This document shows positions 8,141-17,110 of a DNA stretch of 64,000 nt, in pieces. Under the pieces are notes generated by a model. The model did no database searches. It saw nothing but the letters and a program-made list of their open reading frames with translations, and was not told the origin of the DNA. Every line of letters begins with the position of its first letter. The stretch's first letter is position 1. The stretch is from positions 122,086 through 186,085 of the forward strand of contig NZ_KB891587.1 in NCBI RefSeq assembly GCF_000373485.1, given 5' to 3'. This stretch comes from Dasania marina DSM 21967. GTDB taxonomy: Bacteria > Pseudomonadota > Gammaproteobacteria > Pseudomonadales > Dasaniaceae. The translations under genes and the position numbers were made by a program.

Positions 8141-9472
8141 TTAATCAAAGCTATAACGCACATTGGCGCCACCTTTTAGCTCGTCATAATCACGAGCTTG
8201 CAGGTCGAATTCGCGTTCTTCATAGGCCACATAGACGCCTGCTGATAATTTTTCGGCTAACTGCCAGTTTAGGCCGGTACGATAGCTTACACTTTGGTAA
8301 TCGCTTTGCGCTAAGCCGGTACTGCTAAAGCTTACATCCTGCCACTGCACACCTAAGCTGAGGGACATTAACCGTGTTAAGCGGTAAGCAAAGTTTACAT
8401 TGGCTCGCAGCTCTTCATTATCACGCGGTAATACCTCGTAGGTTTCTTCTTCGTACATTAACGACACATTCAAGTCGCAGGTGCCGCATAAGTTGCTATT
8501 TTGATAACCCAACTCAACGCTGGCGCGCTCAAATACATCAACCTCGTTAAAGCTTGCTGAGTTTTCGCTTAAGCCCTCGTTATTGCTACCGCGCGAGGTG
8601 TCTGTTAGTTCTTGCAATATATTTAAGGTGATTGCCGAACTGCTTAGCTCATAGCTGGCATTGGCGTTTATGTATTGGCCGCTATAGTCTGCGCTTTCTC
8701 GCTGTGATTCGTTCACCCCAACCTTAATGGAATAATTCAGTTTTGACAGCTGCGCCTGATAACTTAAGGTATAGAGATAGTATTCGTAATCAAATTGGTC
8801 GTTATCGAACGTCACGTCATCGTAAGTCACTTGTGCGCCAAAACCATCGATTTTGCTAAGGGCATGATCCCAGCTTAAACTTGCCCCTATGCGCTCTGAA
8901 TCTTGGCCGTCGGTATCTTCATACTTTATTGCGGTGTAACTTGGCGACAAGCTGAGGCTATCAACCTCGGAGGGGTGCATTATTAAATCGGCTCTTACTG
9001 AGGATATGGAGCGATCTTCGCGGTTATCTTCTACATCATTAAGGGTTTTATTTTTAATAACGTTTTTACGGCTATTTTCTAAGGTCCAAATTAGCTGCTT
9101 TTCAATTTGCTCATAGACTAATTTACCCGAGCCTGTTACCCGGGTTTGATCCTCGTAGCTATCTTGCTGATAAGTAGAGCGAGCCGCACTGTAATTGGCT
9201 GCTACCTGAACTTTGTCGCCGCTATGCTCGGCATTAACCGACGCTGACACGGTAGTTTTGAGGTCGCTTTGTTCATTAACAGCCTGCTTGGTCATATTGT
9301 CGCTATGCTCGGCATCCAAACCCACCGTAGCACTTAACTCTAAAGCATGGCCCGTAGAGCTAAACACAGCCGCTATGGCACAGGCCATGCTAAGTTTTTT
9401 AAATACAGCTACATCGATAGTTTTGTTCTTTATAGTTGTACACTTTATAGTTTTAGATGGTTTTTTTAACAT
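8141..9472 (-). CDS. Outer-membrane beta-barrel protein of XrtA/PEP-CTERM loci
   Basis: 443 residues from ATG at 9472, supported by AGGG about 8 bases upstream; the frame opens earlier, at 9523. The N-terminus has a long basic n-region, the hydrophobic stretch MACAIAAVFSSTGHA and probable cleavage before LELSATV. The rest alternates polar and aromatic residues in strand-length blocks and ends NVRYSFD, as expected for an outer-membrane barrel. It resembles the uncharacterised beta-barrel family repeatedly found in exosortase A exopolysaccharide operons, and may form the outer-membrane part of export or anchor the glycan. Only its family and location are supported, not its mechanism. Confidence 0.78.
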   Translation of the reverse strand: MLKKPSKTIKCTTIKNKTIDVAVFKKLSMACAIAAVFSSTGHALELSATVGLDAEHSDNMTKQAVNEQSDLKTTVSASVNAEHSGDKVQVAANYSAARSTYQQDSYEDQTRVTGSGKLVYEQIEKQLIWTLENSRKNVIKNKTLNDVEDNREDRSISSVRADLIMHPSEVDSLSLSPSYTAIKYEDTDGQDSERIGASLSWDHALSKIDGFGAQVTYDDVTFDNDQFDYEYYLYTLSYQAQLSKLNYSIKVGVNESQRESADYSGQYINANASYELSSSAITLNILQELTDTSRGSNNEGLSENSASFNEVDVFERASVELGYQNSNLCGTCDLNVSLMYEEETYEVLPRDNEELRANVNFAYRLTRLMSLSLGVQWQDVSFSSTGLAQSDYQSVSYRTGLNWQLAEKLSAGVYVAYEEREFDLQARDYDELKGGANVRYSFD

Positions 9473-9526
9473 GACCTTCGCCCTTATTCTTAACACAGCA
9501 TACACGTTTGTTTTTATTATCATTGC

Positions 9527-9582
9527 CAGTCTTTAGTCTTTAGTCTTTAGTCTTTAGCGACTAGAGACTACCCACTAGCGAC
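9527..9582. repeat. Heptamer tandem repeat, eight units
   Basis: Eight consecutive 7-bp units: CAGTCTT, TAGTCTT three times, TAGCGAC, TAGAGAC, TACCCAC, TAGCGAC. They fill the spacer between the ATPase gene (ends 9588) and the outer-membrane protein gene. The TAG anchor and 7-bp period match repeats at 20937-21052, 23902-23929 and 23989-24044. Confidence 0.9.
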
Positions 9583-9587
9583 TTACC

Positions 9588-10310
9588 TTATTCATTATTA
9601 AACACTAACCCAGCAAAGCGCTCTTCGCCCACCGCATCAATACCCGCCAACACCTGATTGACACTAACTTTGCCAAAGGGCACAACTAAAACCGCTAAAT
9701 CCACTTCGCTAGACAATATACGCGCCAACGATGATTCACTGACTGGCGGCACATCCAATACAATAAACCTATCATTATAACGGCCCTTTAAAGAGCTAAT
9801 AAGCTCGCGCATACGGCTTGAGGCCATGCGCTCTACTGAGGTATCACTGCCCATGCCTGGCGGAATAACTCTTACCCTAGGGATACCTGCTGAGTAAATT
9901 ATATCTTTGGCGTCTAGGGTTTCATCTTCTAGGTAGTCCACTAAACCATAGCCTTCTAAACCACCCAGCACGGTTGCAGCAAAGGAGTGCTCGTGATTAC
10001 AATCTATATAAATAGCCGTTTTACCTTCATCCAGTGCAAATGAAGCTGCCGCATTCATGGCTACAAAGCTACCGCCGCCACCAGCGCTTAACGAGCTTAC
10101 TAATAAGACGAAATTATTGCCTTTATGCTTTTGTACCAATTTTGCCCGTAAGTCACGAAAAGCATTAAGCACCTCCCGCTGCTGCATGCCGGGATAAATT
10201 AATTTTAACGCGGTGAGCTCTTCTAAAGACTTCTGCGGCACCTCAGCCATGTCGCGAATATCGTTTTTGTCTTCTACTTTTGCTTCTGCTTTTGCTTCTA
10301 GTCTCGTCAT
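9588..10310 (-). CDS. CpsD/BY-kinase-like ATPase of XrtA locus, degenerate Walker A
   Basis: 240 residues with the fold pattern of the ParA/MinD-like tyrosine autokinases that partner Wzc-type proteins. The Walker A region reads SSLSAGGGGSF (residues 72-82); the invariant lysine of GKS/T is replaced by Gly80. Walker A' is IYIDCN (100-105), with Asn where the family has a second Asp. Walker B VLDVPP (184-189) is intact. The C-terminus ends GLVFNNE with no tyrosine cluster. It follows the chain-length gene by 12 bp, so it is cotranscribed. It probably regulates chain length through contact with the Wzc-like protein, but kinase activity is doubtful. AGGA lies 9 bases before ATG at 10310. Confidence 0.8.
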   Translation of the reverse strand: MTRLEAKAEAKVEDKNDIRDMAEVPQKSLEELTALKLIYPGMQQREVLNAFRDLRAKLVQKHKGNNFVLLVSSLSAGGGGSFVAMNAAASFALDEGKTAIYIDCNHEHSFAATVLGGLEGYGLVDYLEDETLDAKDIIYSAGIPRVRVIPPGMGSDTSVERMASSRMRELISSLKGRYNDRFIVLDVPPVSESSLARILSSEVDLAVLVVPFGKVSVNQVLAGIDAVGEERFAGLVFNNE

Positions 10311-10322
10311 GCTAGCGCTTCC

Positions 10323-11843
10323 TTATATAGAGCCTGAGATACGTGCATAGGCTATACCGGCATAAACCACTGCCCCCGCCGCTAATAACATCGCTAATAG
10401 TAGTATGTCTTTACGCAGTAAACGTTTTACAAAAGGGGTGTTTACATGCGGCACTACTGCCAGTATTTCTATGCCTTCTGGCAACGCCTCTCTAAGCTGC
10501 ATAGCAGAGCGCACCCGCGGGTCCAACATGACATAGGCAATGATTAAGCCTATAGGCAATAACAAACCGATTAACGGCCCGGCAATAACAAAATGCAAAA
10601 ACTGTAAGCCTGATGGTTTTAAAGGGTACACCGCTGGCTCTTGAATTTTATAGCTTACGCCCTGCCCTTCGATATCCAAGGTCATCGAAAGCCTTGCTTT
10701 CTCTTTGCTCTCTAGCATATCTTCATAGATGTTTTTAGTGACGTCATAGTCGCGAACTAACTCAGAGAGATCAGCAGTGCGCGATGCCACTCGCTCTGCC
10801 CGCGCGTACTCTTCTTCTAGCATTCTGCCCATCGCCTCTAGGCGTTTCTTTTGGCTACGAACATCGACAGCGCTTTCGGACAGCCTTACCCGCAACTCTT
10901 CGTATAGCGGGTTTTCTTTAGAATTATTATTACTACTGGTGCCTATATAGGTATCACCCTGTAGCGATTTAATAATATTTTGTTGCTCGGCGATTTGCTC
11001 TTTTAAGGTCACTACATCGGGGTATGTTTCTTGGTAGCTTAAACGCAATAGGTCTAAACGCTCACTAAGAATGGCAAGCCGCTCACGCTGCTCATCAACT
11101 TTATCACGGGTAGTGAGGTAAGCACTTTCGTTCTCTATCTGCTGCTCTAAGGATGATTTTCTTGCAGAACTTTCATCAATCGTCAGCTTCAACTCTTCAA
11201 TTTGCGTACGCAATGTTCCTATCCGCGAGTTAACACTGGCCTGGGTGCCATCTAAACTTTTAGACTTAAACTCCTTGAGCTGTTGCTCGGCCAATACTAA
11301 CTGGCGCTTATAGCCTTCTACTTGCTGGGCAATAAACTCATAGGCGTCACGGCTTTCTTTACGGCGGCGGTCAGAGGTATCTTTAATAAACGCATCAACT
11401 ACGGCATTTAATACCGTAAAGGAGCGCTCTGGTGATGGATGCCGATAAACAATGCGCAAGAAGTTTTTGCCGGCATTCTCTACCCCTATTTGATCGCGCA
11501 GGCCAGAAATTACCGCTTCCTGACGATTGAGCTCCATGTCAGGATCGATTAAACCCACATCATCGGCCACGCGCTTTAAGATGCGACGCGTGTAAATAAT
11601 TTCACTGACTTCGCTGGTGCGGTCAATATTAGTGACCTCGGCCTTACCTTTTAATAAGGGCTGAATAATGTTGGTGACATCGGCATAGAGCAAGGTATCG
11701 GTTTCGTATTGCTCTGCCCAAAAAAAACCTGCACCTAATACCGCAAATGCACCCAGCAGCACGGTTGCAATAACCCACTTTCGCCACTGTATTATTTCTC
11801 GCCAAACAGCTTGCGCCAACTCAGCTAAAAGAGCTGTTTCCAT
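10323..11843 (-). CDS. Wzc-like chain-length determinant (GNVR type), XrtA-associated
   Basis: 506 residues. A first membrane helix (about 22-45) is followed by a Wzz domain, a long periplasmic coiled-coil region (about 165-370, rich in Glu, Gln, Lys and Leu), and then a Pro-rich Wzz motif around QEPAVYPLKPSG before a second membrane helix (about 405-430). A third hydrophobic segment lies close to the C-terminus. It lacks a kinase domain; that role would fall to the separate ATPase encoded just downstream. Such polysaccharide co-polymerases set chain length and bridge the polymerase to the outer-membrane export protein, whose gene lies just upstream. ATG at 11843 follows the export gene's stop by 16 bp. 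Confidence 0.88.
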   Translation of the reverse strand: METALLAELAQAVWREIIQWRKWVIATVLLGAFAVLGAGFFWAEQYETDTLLYADVTNIIQPLLKGKAEVTNIDRTSEVSEIIYTRRILKRVADDVGLIDPDMELNRQEAVISGLRDQIGVENAGKNFLRIVYRHPSPERSFTVLNAVVDAFIKDTSDRRRKESRDAYEFIAQQVEGYKRQLVLAEQQLKEFKSKSLDGTQASVNSRIGTLRTQIEELKLTIDESSARKSSLEQQIENESAYLTTRDKVDEQRERLAILSERLDLLRLSYQETYPDVVTLKEQIAEQQNIIKSLQGDTYIGTSSNNNSKENPLYEELRVRLSESAVDVRSQKKRLEAMGRMLEEEYARAERVASRTADLSELVRDYDVTKNIYEDMLESKEKARLSMTLDIEGQGVSYKIQEPAVYPLKPSGLQFLHFVIAGPLIGLLLPIGLIIAYVMLDPRVRSAMQLREALPEGIEILAVVPHVNTPFVKRLLRKDILLLAMLLAAGAVVYAGIAYARISGSI

Positions 11844-11859
11844 TATTGTTTACCAGTCA

Positions 11860-12483
11860 TTAAAATGAGCGTTCGGGTATAGTTACGATATCGGAAGGCA
11901 CTAACGGGTAGTTAGTCTCTAAACGGCCGGAACGTAAAATATCATCAAGGTTTACGGAATAAACTTTTACTTTGCCATCAACACGACGGTACAGCTTGGC
12001 ATCATCGCCTTTGGCGAACTCATTTAAGCCACCGGCTAATAAGACTATATCCATTACCGTCATCCCTTTGCGGTAGGGTATAGACTGCGGCGAGCGCACC
12101 GCACCGGTTACCCTAACTCTATGCTGAAAATCAGCGCTGCTAGGGTTGGCGATAATAACCGTAACCTGAGGATTTTTAATATAATTTAATAACAGCTCGG
12201 TAATGTGTTGCGATAAGCCCTCTGCTGTTTTGCCCGCCGCTAACACATCACCCACTAGTGACATTGAAATTTTACCGTCGGGGCGCACCGGCACTTGCAG
12301 GGATAACTTATCATTACCCCACACTTCAACTTTAATCACATCACCCACACCAACGGTATAAGGTTCGGACGAGTAATCTTTTACTAAGCCTTCTTCGGGC
12401 ATAACATCATACTGCTGGCCACCGCAGGCGGTTAAGCAAACCACCAACACAAACCACAGATACCTTACATATTTATTATTCAT
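11860..12483 (-). CDS. Polysaccharide export lipoprotein (Wza-like), XrtA-associated
   Basis: 207 residues from ATG at 12483 (GGGAG 5 bases upstream); a GTG further out at 12504 lies before this site and is less likely. Residues 1-20 form a lipoprotein signal ending LTAC, with Cys as the predicted acylated residue. A polysaccharide export domain follows (YTVGVGDVIKVEVWGND and RPDGKISMSLVGDV), then a SLBB-like domain (VRVTGAVRSPQSIPYRKG). It is shorter than Wza, as is usual for the XrtA-cluster export protein. It should sit in the outer membrane or periplasm and provide the glycan channel with the chain-length protein. It lies 23 bp downstream of the sugar transferase gene. Confidence 0.9.
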   Translation of the reverse strand: MNNKYVRYLWFVLVVCLTACGGQQYDVMPEEGLVKDYSSEPYTVGVGDVIKVEVWGNDKLSLQVPVRPDGKISMSLVGDVLAAGKTAEGLSQHITELLLNYIKNPQVTVIIANPSSADFQHRVRVTGAVRSPQSIPYRKGMTVMDIVLLAGGLNEFAKGDDAKLYRRVDGKVKVYSVNLDDILRSGRLETNYPLVPSDIVTIPERSF

Positions 12484-12506
12484 AGTCGCTCCCTTTAACG
12501 TCACAA

Positions 12507-13910
12507 TTACCTAACACCTTTGCCCAACAGAATAACCTCTACGGTTTGCACCACAATCAACATATCTAACAAAAGGCTATGGTTTTTTACATAATACAGA
12601 TCGTAAACTAACTTTTTTTCGGCATCGTCTATAGACGCGCCATAGGGGTAGTTTAATTGCGCCCAACCCATTAACCCCGGCTTAACCCGGTGACGAAAAT
12701 CATAATAGGGCAGCGATTGCTTTAACTCCTCCACAAACTCTGGGCGCTCAGGCCTGGGGCCTATAAAGCTCATCTCACCGCGTAAAATATTGAAGATTTG
12801 TGGCAGCTCATCAATACGGGTATTGCGCATAAACGCCCCCACCCGGGTAACACGAGCATCATTGGCGGCAGCCCACACCGCCTTGCCACCTTTTTCGGCA
12901 TCTTGGGTCATACTGCGAAATTTGTAGATTTTAAACGGCACGCCATTTAAGCCTGTGCGCGTTTGGGTATACAGCACCGGCCAACCTGACTCCAAAAATA
13001 CCGCAACCACGGCAAATAGCATTAATGGCCAGACCAACAGCAGTAGCAGCGAGCAGATACTAATATCAAATAGCCGCTTGGTAATGTCGCGCGCCAAGCT
13101 GTAATGAAAGCCATCGCCAAACACCATCCAGCCCGGATGCAGCTCTGACAGCTCTATTTGGCTGAGTTCACGCTCGTAAAACTGTACCGCTTCGGTGATG
13201 CGCACGCCTTTTAGCTTGCACTCCAGCAGCTCCTCCAACGGGAAGTAGCCTCCGTAGCTGCGCCTACGCTCATCAACGGCAATCACGATTTCATCGACTT
13301 TATATTTGTCGACTAGGTGCTGCAGGCCGCCAATGGCATCTAATAATTTTTCCTGGGGTAACACTGTTTGCTCTGGCGCTGCTGGGATAAAGCCAACGAT
13401 ATCGAAGCCTATCGCCTGCTCATTTCGCACCCTGTCTATAGCGGCGGCTTTAACGCCCGCGCCCAGCACCAAGACGTGGCGGCGCAACTGCGAGATATCA
13501 ACCAATAGATAGAACAGCTTTCTTACCAGCAGAATAATCACCAGCGACAAGAGCACAGAGCCAAATAAGGCGCGCCTGCCGATATAGAGGCCTGGTACTA
13601 AATAAAACAAGATCACCATGGCGGCACTGCCCAACAGGCAGTAGCTCACCACACAGCGCACCGCCATGCCGGCAAAGCTCTCGCGCACACCCGCTGCATA
13701 GGAGCCTAGCGAGAAGGTAGCTAGCAGCATTACCAACGCATAAACCAGTGAGTAGCGCATACCGACTTCACCGTGACGTAATTCTTCTTCACCCCAGCCC
13801 CACTGCGTCACCCCCAAATAAGCACACACAGCCAGCAACGCAAACTCGGTAAGCGCTAGAAAAATAAAAGGGGATTGTACGTAATGATTAAATATTCGAA
13901 TATGTGCCAC
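12507..13910 (-). CDS. Polyprenyl-phosphate sugar-1-phosphate transferase (EpsB/WcaJ-like), XrtA-associated
   Basis: 467 residues. Four or five N-terminal membrane helices (to about 135) and a Rossmann-like middle domain (about 140-260, HVLVLGAGVKA) precede the catalytic sugar-transferase domain. That domain holds KRLFDI, KFRSMT, RTRIDELPQ-type motif NTRIDELPQIFNILRG, SFIGPRPERPEF and VKPGLMGWAQ. It transfers a sugar-1-phosphate from a UDP-sugar to undecaprenyl phosphate, the first step of repeat-unit assembly at the inner membrane. The start is GTG at 13910; the ribosome-binding site is weak. It is the first gene of the minus-strand export operon. The divergent gene pgi begins 255 bp away. 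Confidence 0.92.
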   Translation of the reverse strand: MAHIRIFNHYVQSPFIFLALTEFALLAVCAYLGVTQWGWGEEELRHGEVGMRYSLVYALVMLLATFSLGSYAAGVRESFAGMAVRCVVSYCLLGSAAMVILFYLVPGLYIGRRALFGSVLLSLVIILLVRKLFYLLVDISQLRRHVLVLGAGVKAAAIDRVRNEQAIGFDIVGFIPAAPEQTVLPQEKLLDAIGGLQHLVDKYKVDEIVIAVDERRRSYGGYFPLEELLECKLKGVRITEAVQFYERELSQIELSELHPGWMVFGDGFHYSLARDITKRLFDISICSLLLLLVWPLMLFAVVAVFLESGWPVLYTQTRTGLNGVPFKIYKFRSMTQDAEKGGKAVWAAANDARVTRVGAFMRNTRIDELPQIFNILRGEMSFIGPRPERPEFVEELKQSLPYYDFRHRVKPGLMGWAQLNYPYGASIDDAEKKLVYDLYYVKNHSLLLDMLIVVQTVEVILLGKGVR

Positions 13911-14032
13911 GGATAACGACGTCCCAGTTTTTACCTAAAGCATGATTGCAAACATTTCACGTTAAATGCTCAGAAAACAGCCATGCTTGATGTGAATTAT
14001 TCTGATTAAACTTATACAGCCAAGTTGTCGCG

Positions 14033-14057
14033 TATACGTTATTCTTTTATACGTTAT
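14033..14057. repeat. Direct repeat TATACGTTAT, possible operator
   Basis: TATACGTTAT occurs at 14033-14042 and 14048-14057, starting 15 bp apart, with a degenerate third copy (GTGCGTTATG) about 10 bp on. It lies in the divergent spacer between the sugar transferase gene and pgi. A regulatory role is inferred only from position and repetition. Confidence 0.4.
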
Positions 14058-14090
14058 GTGTGCGTTATGATAGCACCCGCAGATAGCCGT

Positions 14091-14112
14091 GATATTATGC
14101 CCGCATAATATC
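14091..14112. promoter_or_regulatory. Perfect inverted repeat upstream of pgi
   Basis: GATATTATG (14091-14099) and CATAATATC (14104-14112) form a perfect 9-bp inverted repeat around CCCG, 53 bp before the pgi start. There is no T-run after it, so it is a better candidate operator than a terminator. No cognate regulator is evident. Confidence 0.45.
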
Positions 14113-14165
14113 AAACAATCATAGCAAAGACCTTAACAATAAAACGATAATCAGTAAGCAAACCT

Positions 14166-15812
14166 ATGCCGGCATTAATTGACCCCATCTCCTACACCAA
14201 CCCCACCCATACCTCGGCCTGGAGCCGACTTATAGGCCAAGCTGCCCGTGCACAACAGCTAAGCATAGCTGATTATTTCAATCACGATAATAAGCACTAC
14301 CAACACTTTAACTTTAGCGCCCCCCAGATACAGGCCAACCTGTCTCGGCATTTTATTAATGAGGCGATATTAGACGACTTACTGGCACTGGCAGAAGACT
14401 GCGAGCTACCCGCAGCCATCAATAGCCTAGAGCAAGGCTTAGCCGTTAATTTCACCGAACACCGCCCGGCGCTGCACAACCAGCTGCGTAGCTCAGCCAG
14501 CCAAACAACCGAACAACGCCTAGCCGCGGACTGCCGCGCTAAAATGCAGCGCATTTGCGAACAACTGCACTCACAACAGTGGACGGGCTATAACGGCCAA
14601 GCTATCACCGATATCGTCAGCATAGGGATAGGCGGCTCTGACCTAGGGCCGCGCATGGCTGCCGAGGCGCTAACCCCCTATCACAACAGCACACTCAAGG
14701 TGCACTTTGTCACCAATATAGACCCCTGCGACCTTGAACATACCCTAGCCACGCTCAACCCCGCCACCACGCTTTTTATTGTGATTTCTAAATCGTGGAG
14801 CACCCTGGAAACTTTAACCAATGCCCAGGCCGCCAAACACTGGCTAGTTGAGCAATCGCAGCAACCCGATATTAGTAAACATTTTATTGCTATTTCGGCC
14901 CGCACCGACCAATGCGAAGAATTCGGCATCGATGCCGCCAACATTCTGCCCATGTGGGACTGGGTAGGTGGGCGCTTTTCTCTGTGGTCTGCGGCGGGCC
15001 TACCGATAGCGCTCGCCACTAGCTTTAGCACCTTTGAAGCTCTATTGGCCGGCGCCCAGGAGATGGACCAGCACTTTTTTAACAGCCCGCTGCGCAACAA
15101 CCTGCCCGTTATTTTAGCGCTGTTAGAAATATGGTACGTCAACTTTTGGGGCTGCAGTAATGTTGCCGTATTACCCTACGACCACACGCTAAGGCTACTA
15201 CCTAACCATTTGCAGCAACTTACCATGGAGAGCAATGGCAAAAGCGTCGATAGGCAGGGCCACCCGCTTAACTATGCCAGCGCACCGGTACTTTGGGGCA
15301 GCGCCGGCACTATCGGCCAGCACTCCTTTCACCAACTGTTACACCAGGGCACCCAGCTGATCCCAGTAGACTTTATTGTGCCGTTAAACAGCCACAGCGC
15401 CAACCAAACACAACACCAACACATGGTGGCTAATTGCCTAGCTCAGGCCCAAACCTTAATGGACGGGCAGGGCAGCGAAGTCATTATCAAGCAGCTCATT
15501 GCCGCTGGTTACAGCCCTGACGACGCCCACTTACTGGCCCAGCATAAAGTTATGCCCGCCAACCGCCCCTCCAGTATTATCAGCGTAGAGCAACTTACCC
15601 CACAGGCACTGGGGGCACTAGTCGCGCTATACGAACATAAAACTTACGCCGCCAGTATTATTTGGAACATCAATGCCTTTGACCAATGGGGTGTTGAGCT
15701 AGGCAAAACCGCCTCTGCCACGATTTACACTGCCCTGCAAAGCGACGGTGCCGGGCTACACAACCCCGCCACACTAGCTGCAATCAGCGAATTAAAAACA
15801 AAGACTATTTAA
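14166..15812 (+). CDS. pgi: Glucose-6-phosphate isomerase
   Basis: 548 residues, close to the 549 of the E. coli enzyme. It interconverts glucose-6-phosphate and fructose-6-phosphate in the cytoplasm. Family motifs are clear: IGIGGSDLGPRMA, VISKSWSTLET, WVGGRFSLWSAAGL, MESNGKSVDR and QHKVMPANRPS. It starts the plus-strand sugar-nucleotide group, with the TviB-like dehydrogenase following after 10 bp. In this context it supplies hexose phosphates to UDP-sugar and GDP-sugar synthesis as well as glycolysis. The ribosome-binding site before ATG at 14166 is weak. Confidence 0.97.
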   Translation: MPALIDPISYTNPTHTSAWSRLIGQAARAQQLSIADYFNHDNKHYQHFNFSAPQIQANLSRHFINEAILDDLLALAEDCELPAAINSLEQGLAVNFTEHRPALHNQLRSSASQTTEQRLAADCRAKMQRICEQLHSQQWTGYNGQAITDIVSIGIGGSDLGPRMAAEALTPYHNSTLKVHFVTNIDPCDLEHTLATLNPATTLFIVISKSWSTLETLTNAQAAKHWLVEQSQQPDISKHFIAISARTDQCEEFGIDAANILPMWDWVGGRFSLWSAAGLPIALATSFSTFEALLAGAQEMDQHFFNSPLRNNLPVILALLEIWYVNFWGCSNVAVLPYDHTLRLLPNHLQQLTMESNGKSVDRQGHPLNYASAPVLWGSAGTIGQHSFHQLLHQGTQLIPVDFIVPLNSHSANQTQHQHMVANCLAQAQTLMDGQGSEVIIKQLIAAGYSPDDAHLLAQHKVMPANRPSSIISVEQLTPQALGALVALYEHKTYAASIIWNINAFDQWGVELGKTASATIYTALQSDGAGLHNPATLAAISELKTKTI

Positions 15813-15822
15813 AGGACTTTTT

Positions 15823-17100
15823 ATGGACTTTCCAGCACAACCTCGTATTGCAGTTATTGGTTTAGGCTATGTAGGCCTGCCCTTAGCGATTGAATTTGGC
15901 AAGATATTACCCTGTACTGGTTTTGATATTAATAACAAACGCATTAATGATTTAAAAGCTGGCCACGACAACACGCTAGAAAGCACTAAAGAAGAATTAA
16001 TGGCAGCCCAGCACCTACAATTAAGCAATAATGTTGAGGACTTAAAAGGCTGTGACATTTATATAGTCACCGTACCCACCCCCATAGATGACAGCAAACA
16101 GCCCGACCTAACCCCACTGAAAAAAGCCTCAGAGCTATTAGGCTCGGTGATTTCAAAAAACAATATCGTTATTTATGAATCCACGGTATTTCCAGGCTGC
16201 ACAGAAGAAATCTGCGTACCCATTATTGAAGAATTTTCTGGTTTAACCTTTAACCAAGATTTTTTTGCTGGCTACAGCCCTGAGCGCATCAACCCCGGCG
16301 ACAAAGAGCGACGCATCACCAATATTATCAAAGTCACTTCGGGCTCCACGCCAGAGACGGCACACTATGTCGATAAGCTGTATCAGCGCATTGTTCATGC
16401 AGGTACGCACTTGGCCAGTAGCATCAAAGTAGCTGAAGCGTCAAAAGTTATTGAAAACACCCAGCGCGACGTCAACATTGGCTTGGTGAACGAGCTATCC
16501 ATTATCTTTAAAGATATGGGCATAGACACCGAAGATGTACTTAAAGCCGCCGGCACTAAATGGAATTTTTTACCTTTTAGGCCTGGGCTAGTAGGCGGCC
16601 ACTGCATAGGCGTAGACCCATACTATTTAGTACACAAAGCTGAAAAAAATGGCTATCACCCGGCGATAATTTCAGCGAGCAGACGCTTGAATGACAGCAT
16701 GGGCAAACGCGTTGCCAATGAAGTGATGCGCCTGATGACACAAAAACGCATACATATAGTCGACGCTAACATTCTTATTCTAGGGCTCGCCTTTAAAGAA
16801 AACTGCCCCGACCTACGCAACACCCGCGTCACCGATATTTACCACGAGCTATCACTCTGTAACGCAAAAGTTGACGTGTATGACCCGTGGGTTAGCAACA
16901 GCGACTCTATGGAACACTACAACATCAGTTTGTCGCAAGAATTAAAAGACAATCACTATGACGCTATTATTTTAGCCGTCGCACATAACGAGTTTAAAGA
17001 ATGGCCCGCAGAGAAAACGAAAGCACTCTGCAAAGATAACTGCGTGATTTATGATTTGAAATACGCGCTACCTACAGAGATTGTTGACGGGCGGCTATAG
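15823..17100 (+). CDS. tviB: UDP-N-acetylhexosamine 6-dehydrogenase (TviB/WbpO type)
   Basis: 425 residues. NAD-binding GLGYVGLPLAIEFG lies at the N-terminus. The catalytic cysteine is in GGHCIGVDPYYL, and LAFKENCPDLRNTRV marks the C-terminal UDP-binding domain. These features place it with the TviB/WbpO branch, which oxidises UDP-GlcNAc or UDP-GalNAc to the uronic acid, rather than with UDP-glucose dehydrogenase; a true Ugd is also present (18153). It carries a good AGGA site before ATG. It overlaps nothing and is followed by the epimerase gene after 10 bp. Exact hexosamine preference cannot be read from sequence alone. Confidence 0.9.
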   Translation: MDFPAQPRIAVIGLGYVGLPLAIEFGKILPCTGFDINNKRINDLKAGHDNTLESTKEELMAAQHLQLSNNVEDLKGCDIYIVTVPTPIDDSKQPDLTPLKKASELLGSVISKNNIVIYESTVFPGCTEEICVPIIEEFSGLTFNQDFFAGYSPERINPGDKERRITNIIKVTSGSTPETAHYVDKLYQRIVHAGTHLASSIKVAEASKVIENTQRDVNIGLVNELSIIFKDMGIDTEDVLKAAGTKWNFLPFRPGLVGGHCIGVDPYYLVHKAEKNGYHPAIISASRRLNDSMGKRVANEVMRLMTQKRIHIVDANILILGLAFKENCPDLRNTRVTDIYHELSLCNAKVDVYDPWVSNSDSMEHYNISLSQELKDNHYDAIILAVAHNEFKEWPAEKTKALCKDNCVIYDLKYALPTEIVDGRL

Positions 17101-17110
17101 CGGATTACTT

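Noticed and set aside
13904-13909. TGGCAC as a sigma-54 -24 element at the sugar transferase gene
   Set aside because: It overlaps the GTG start codon and has no TTGC element at the -12 distance.
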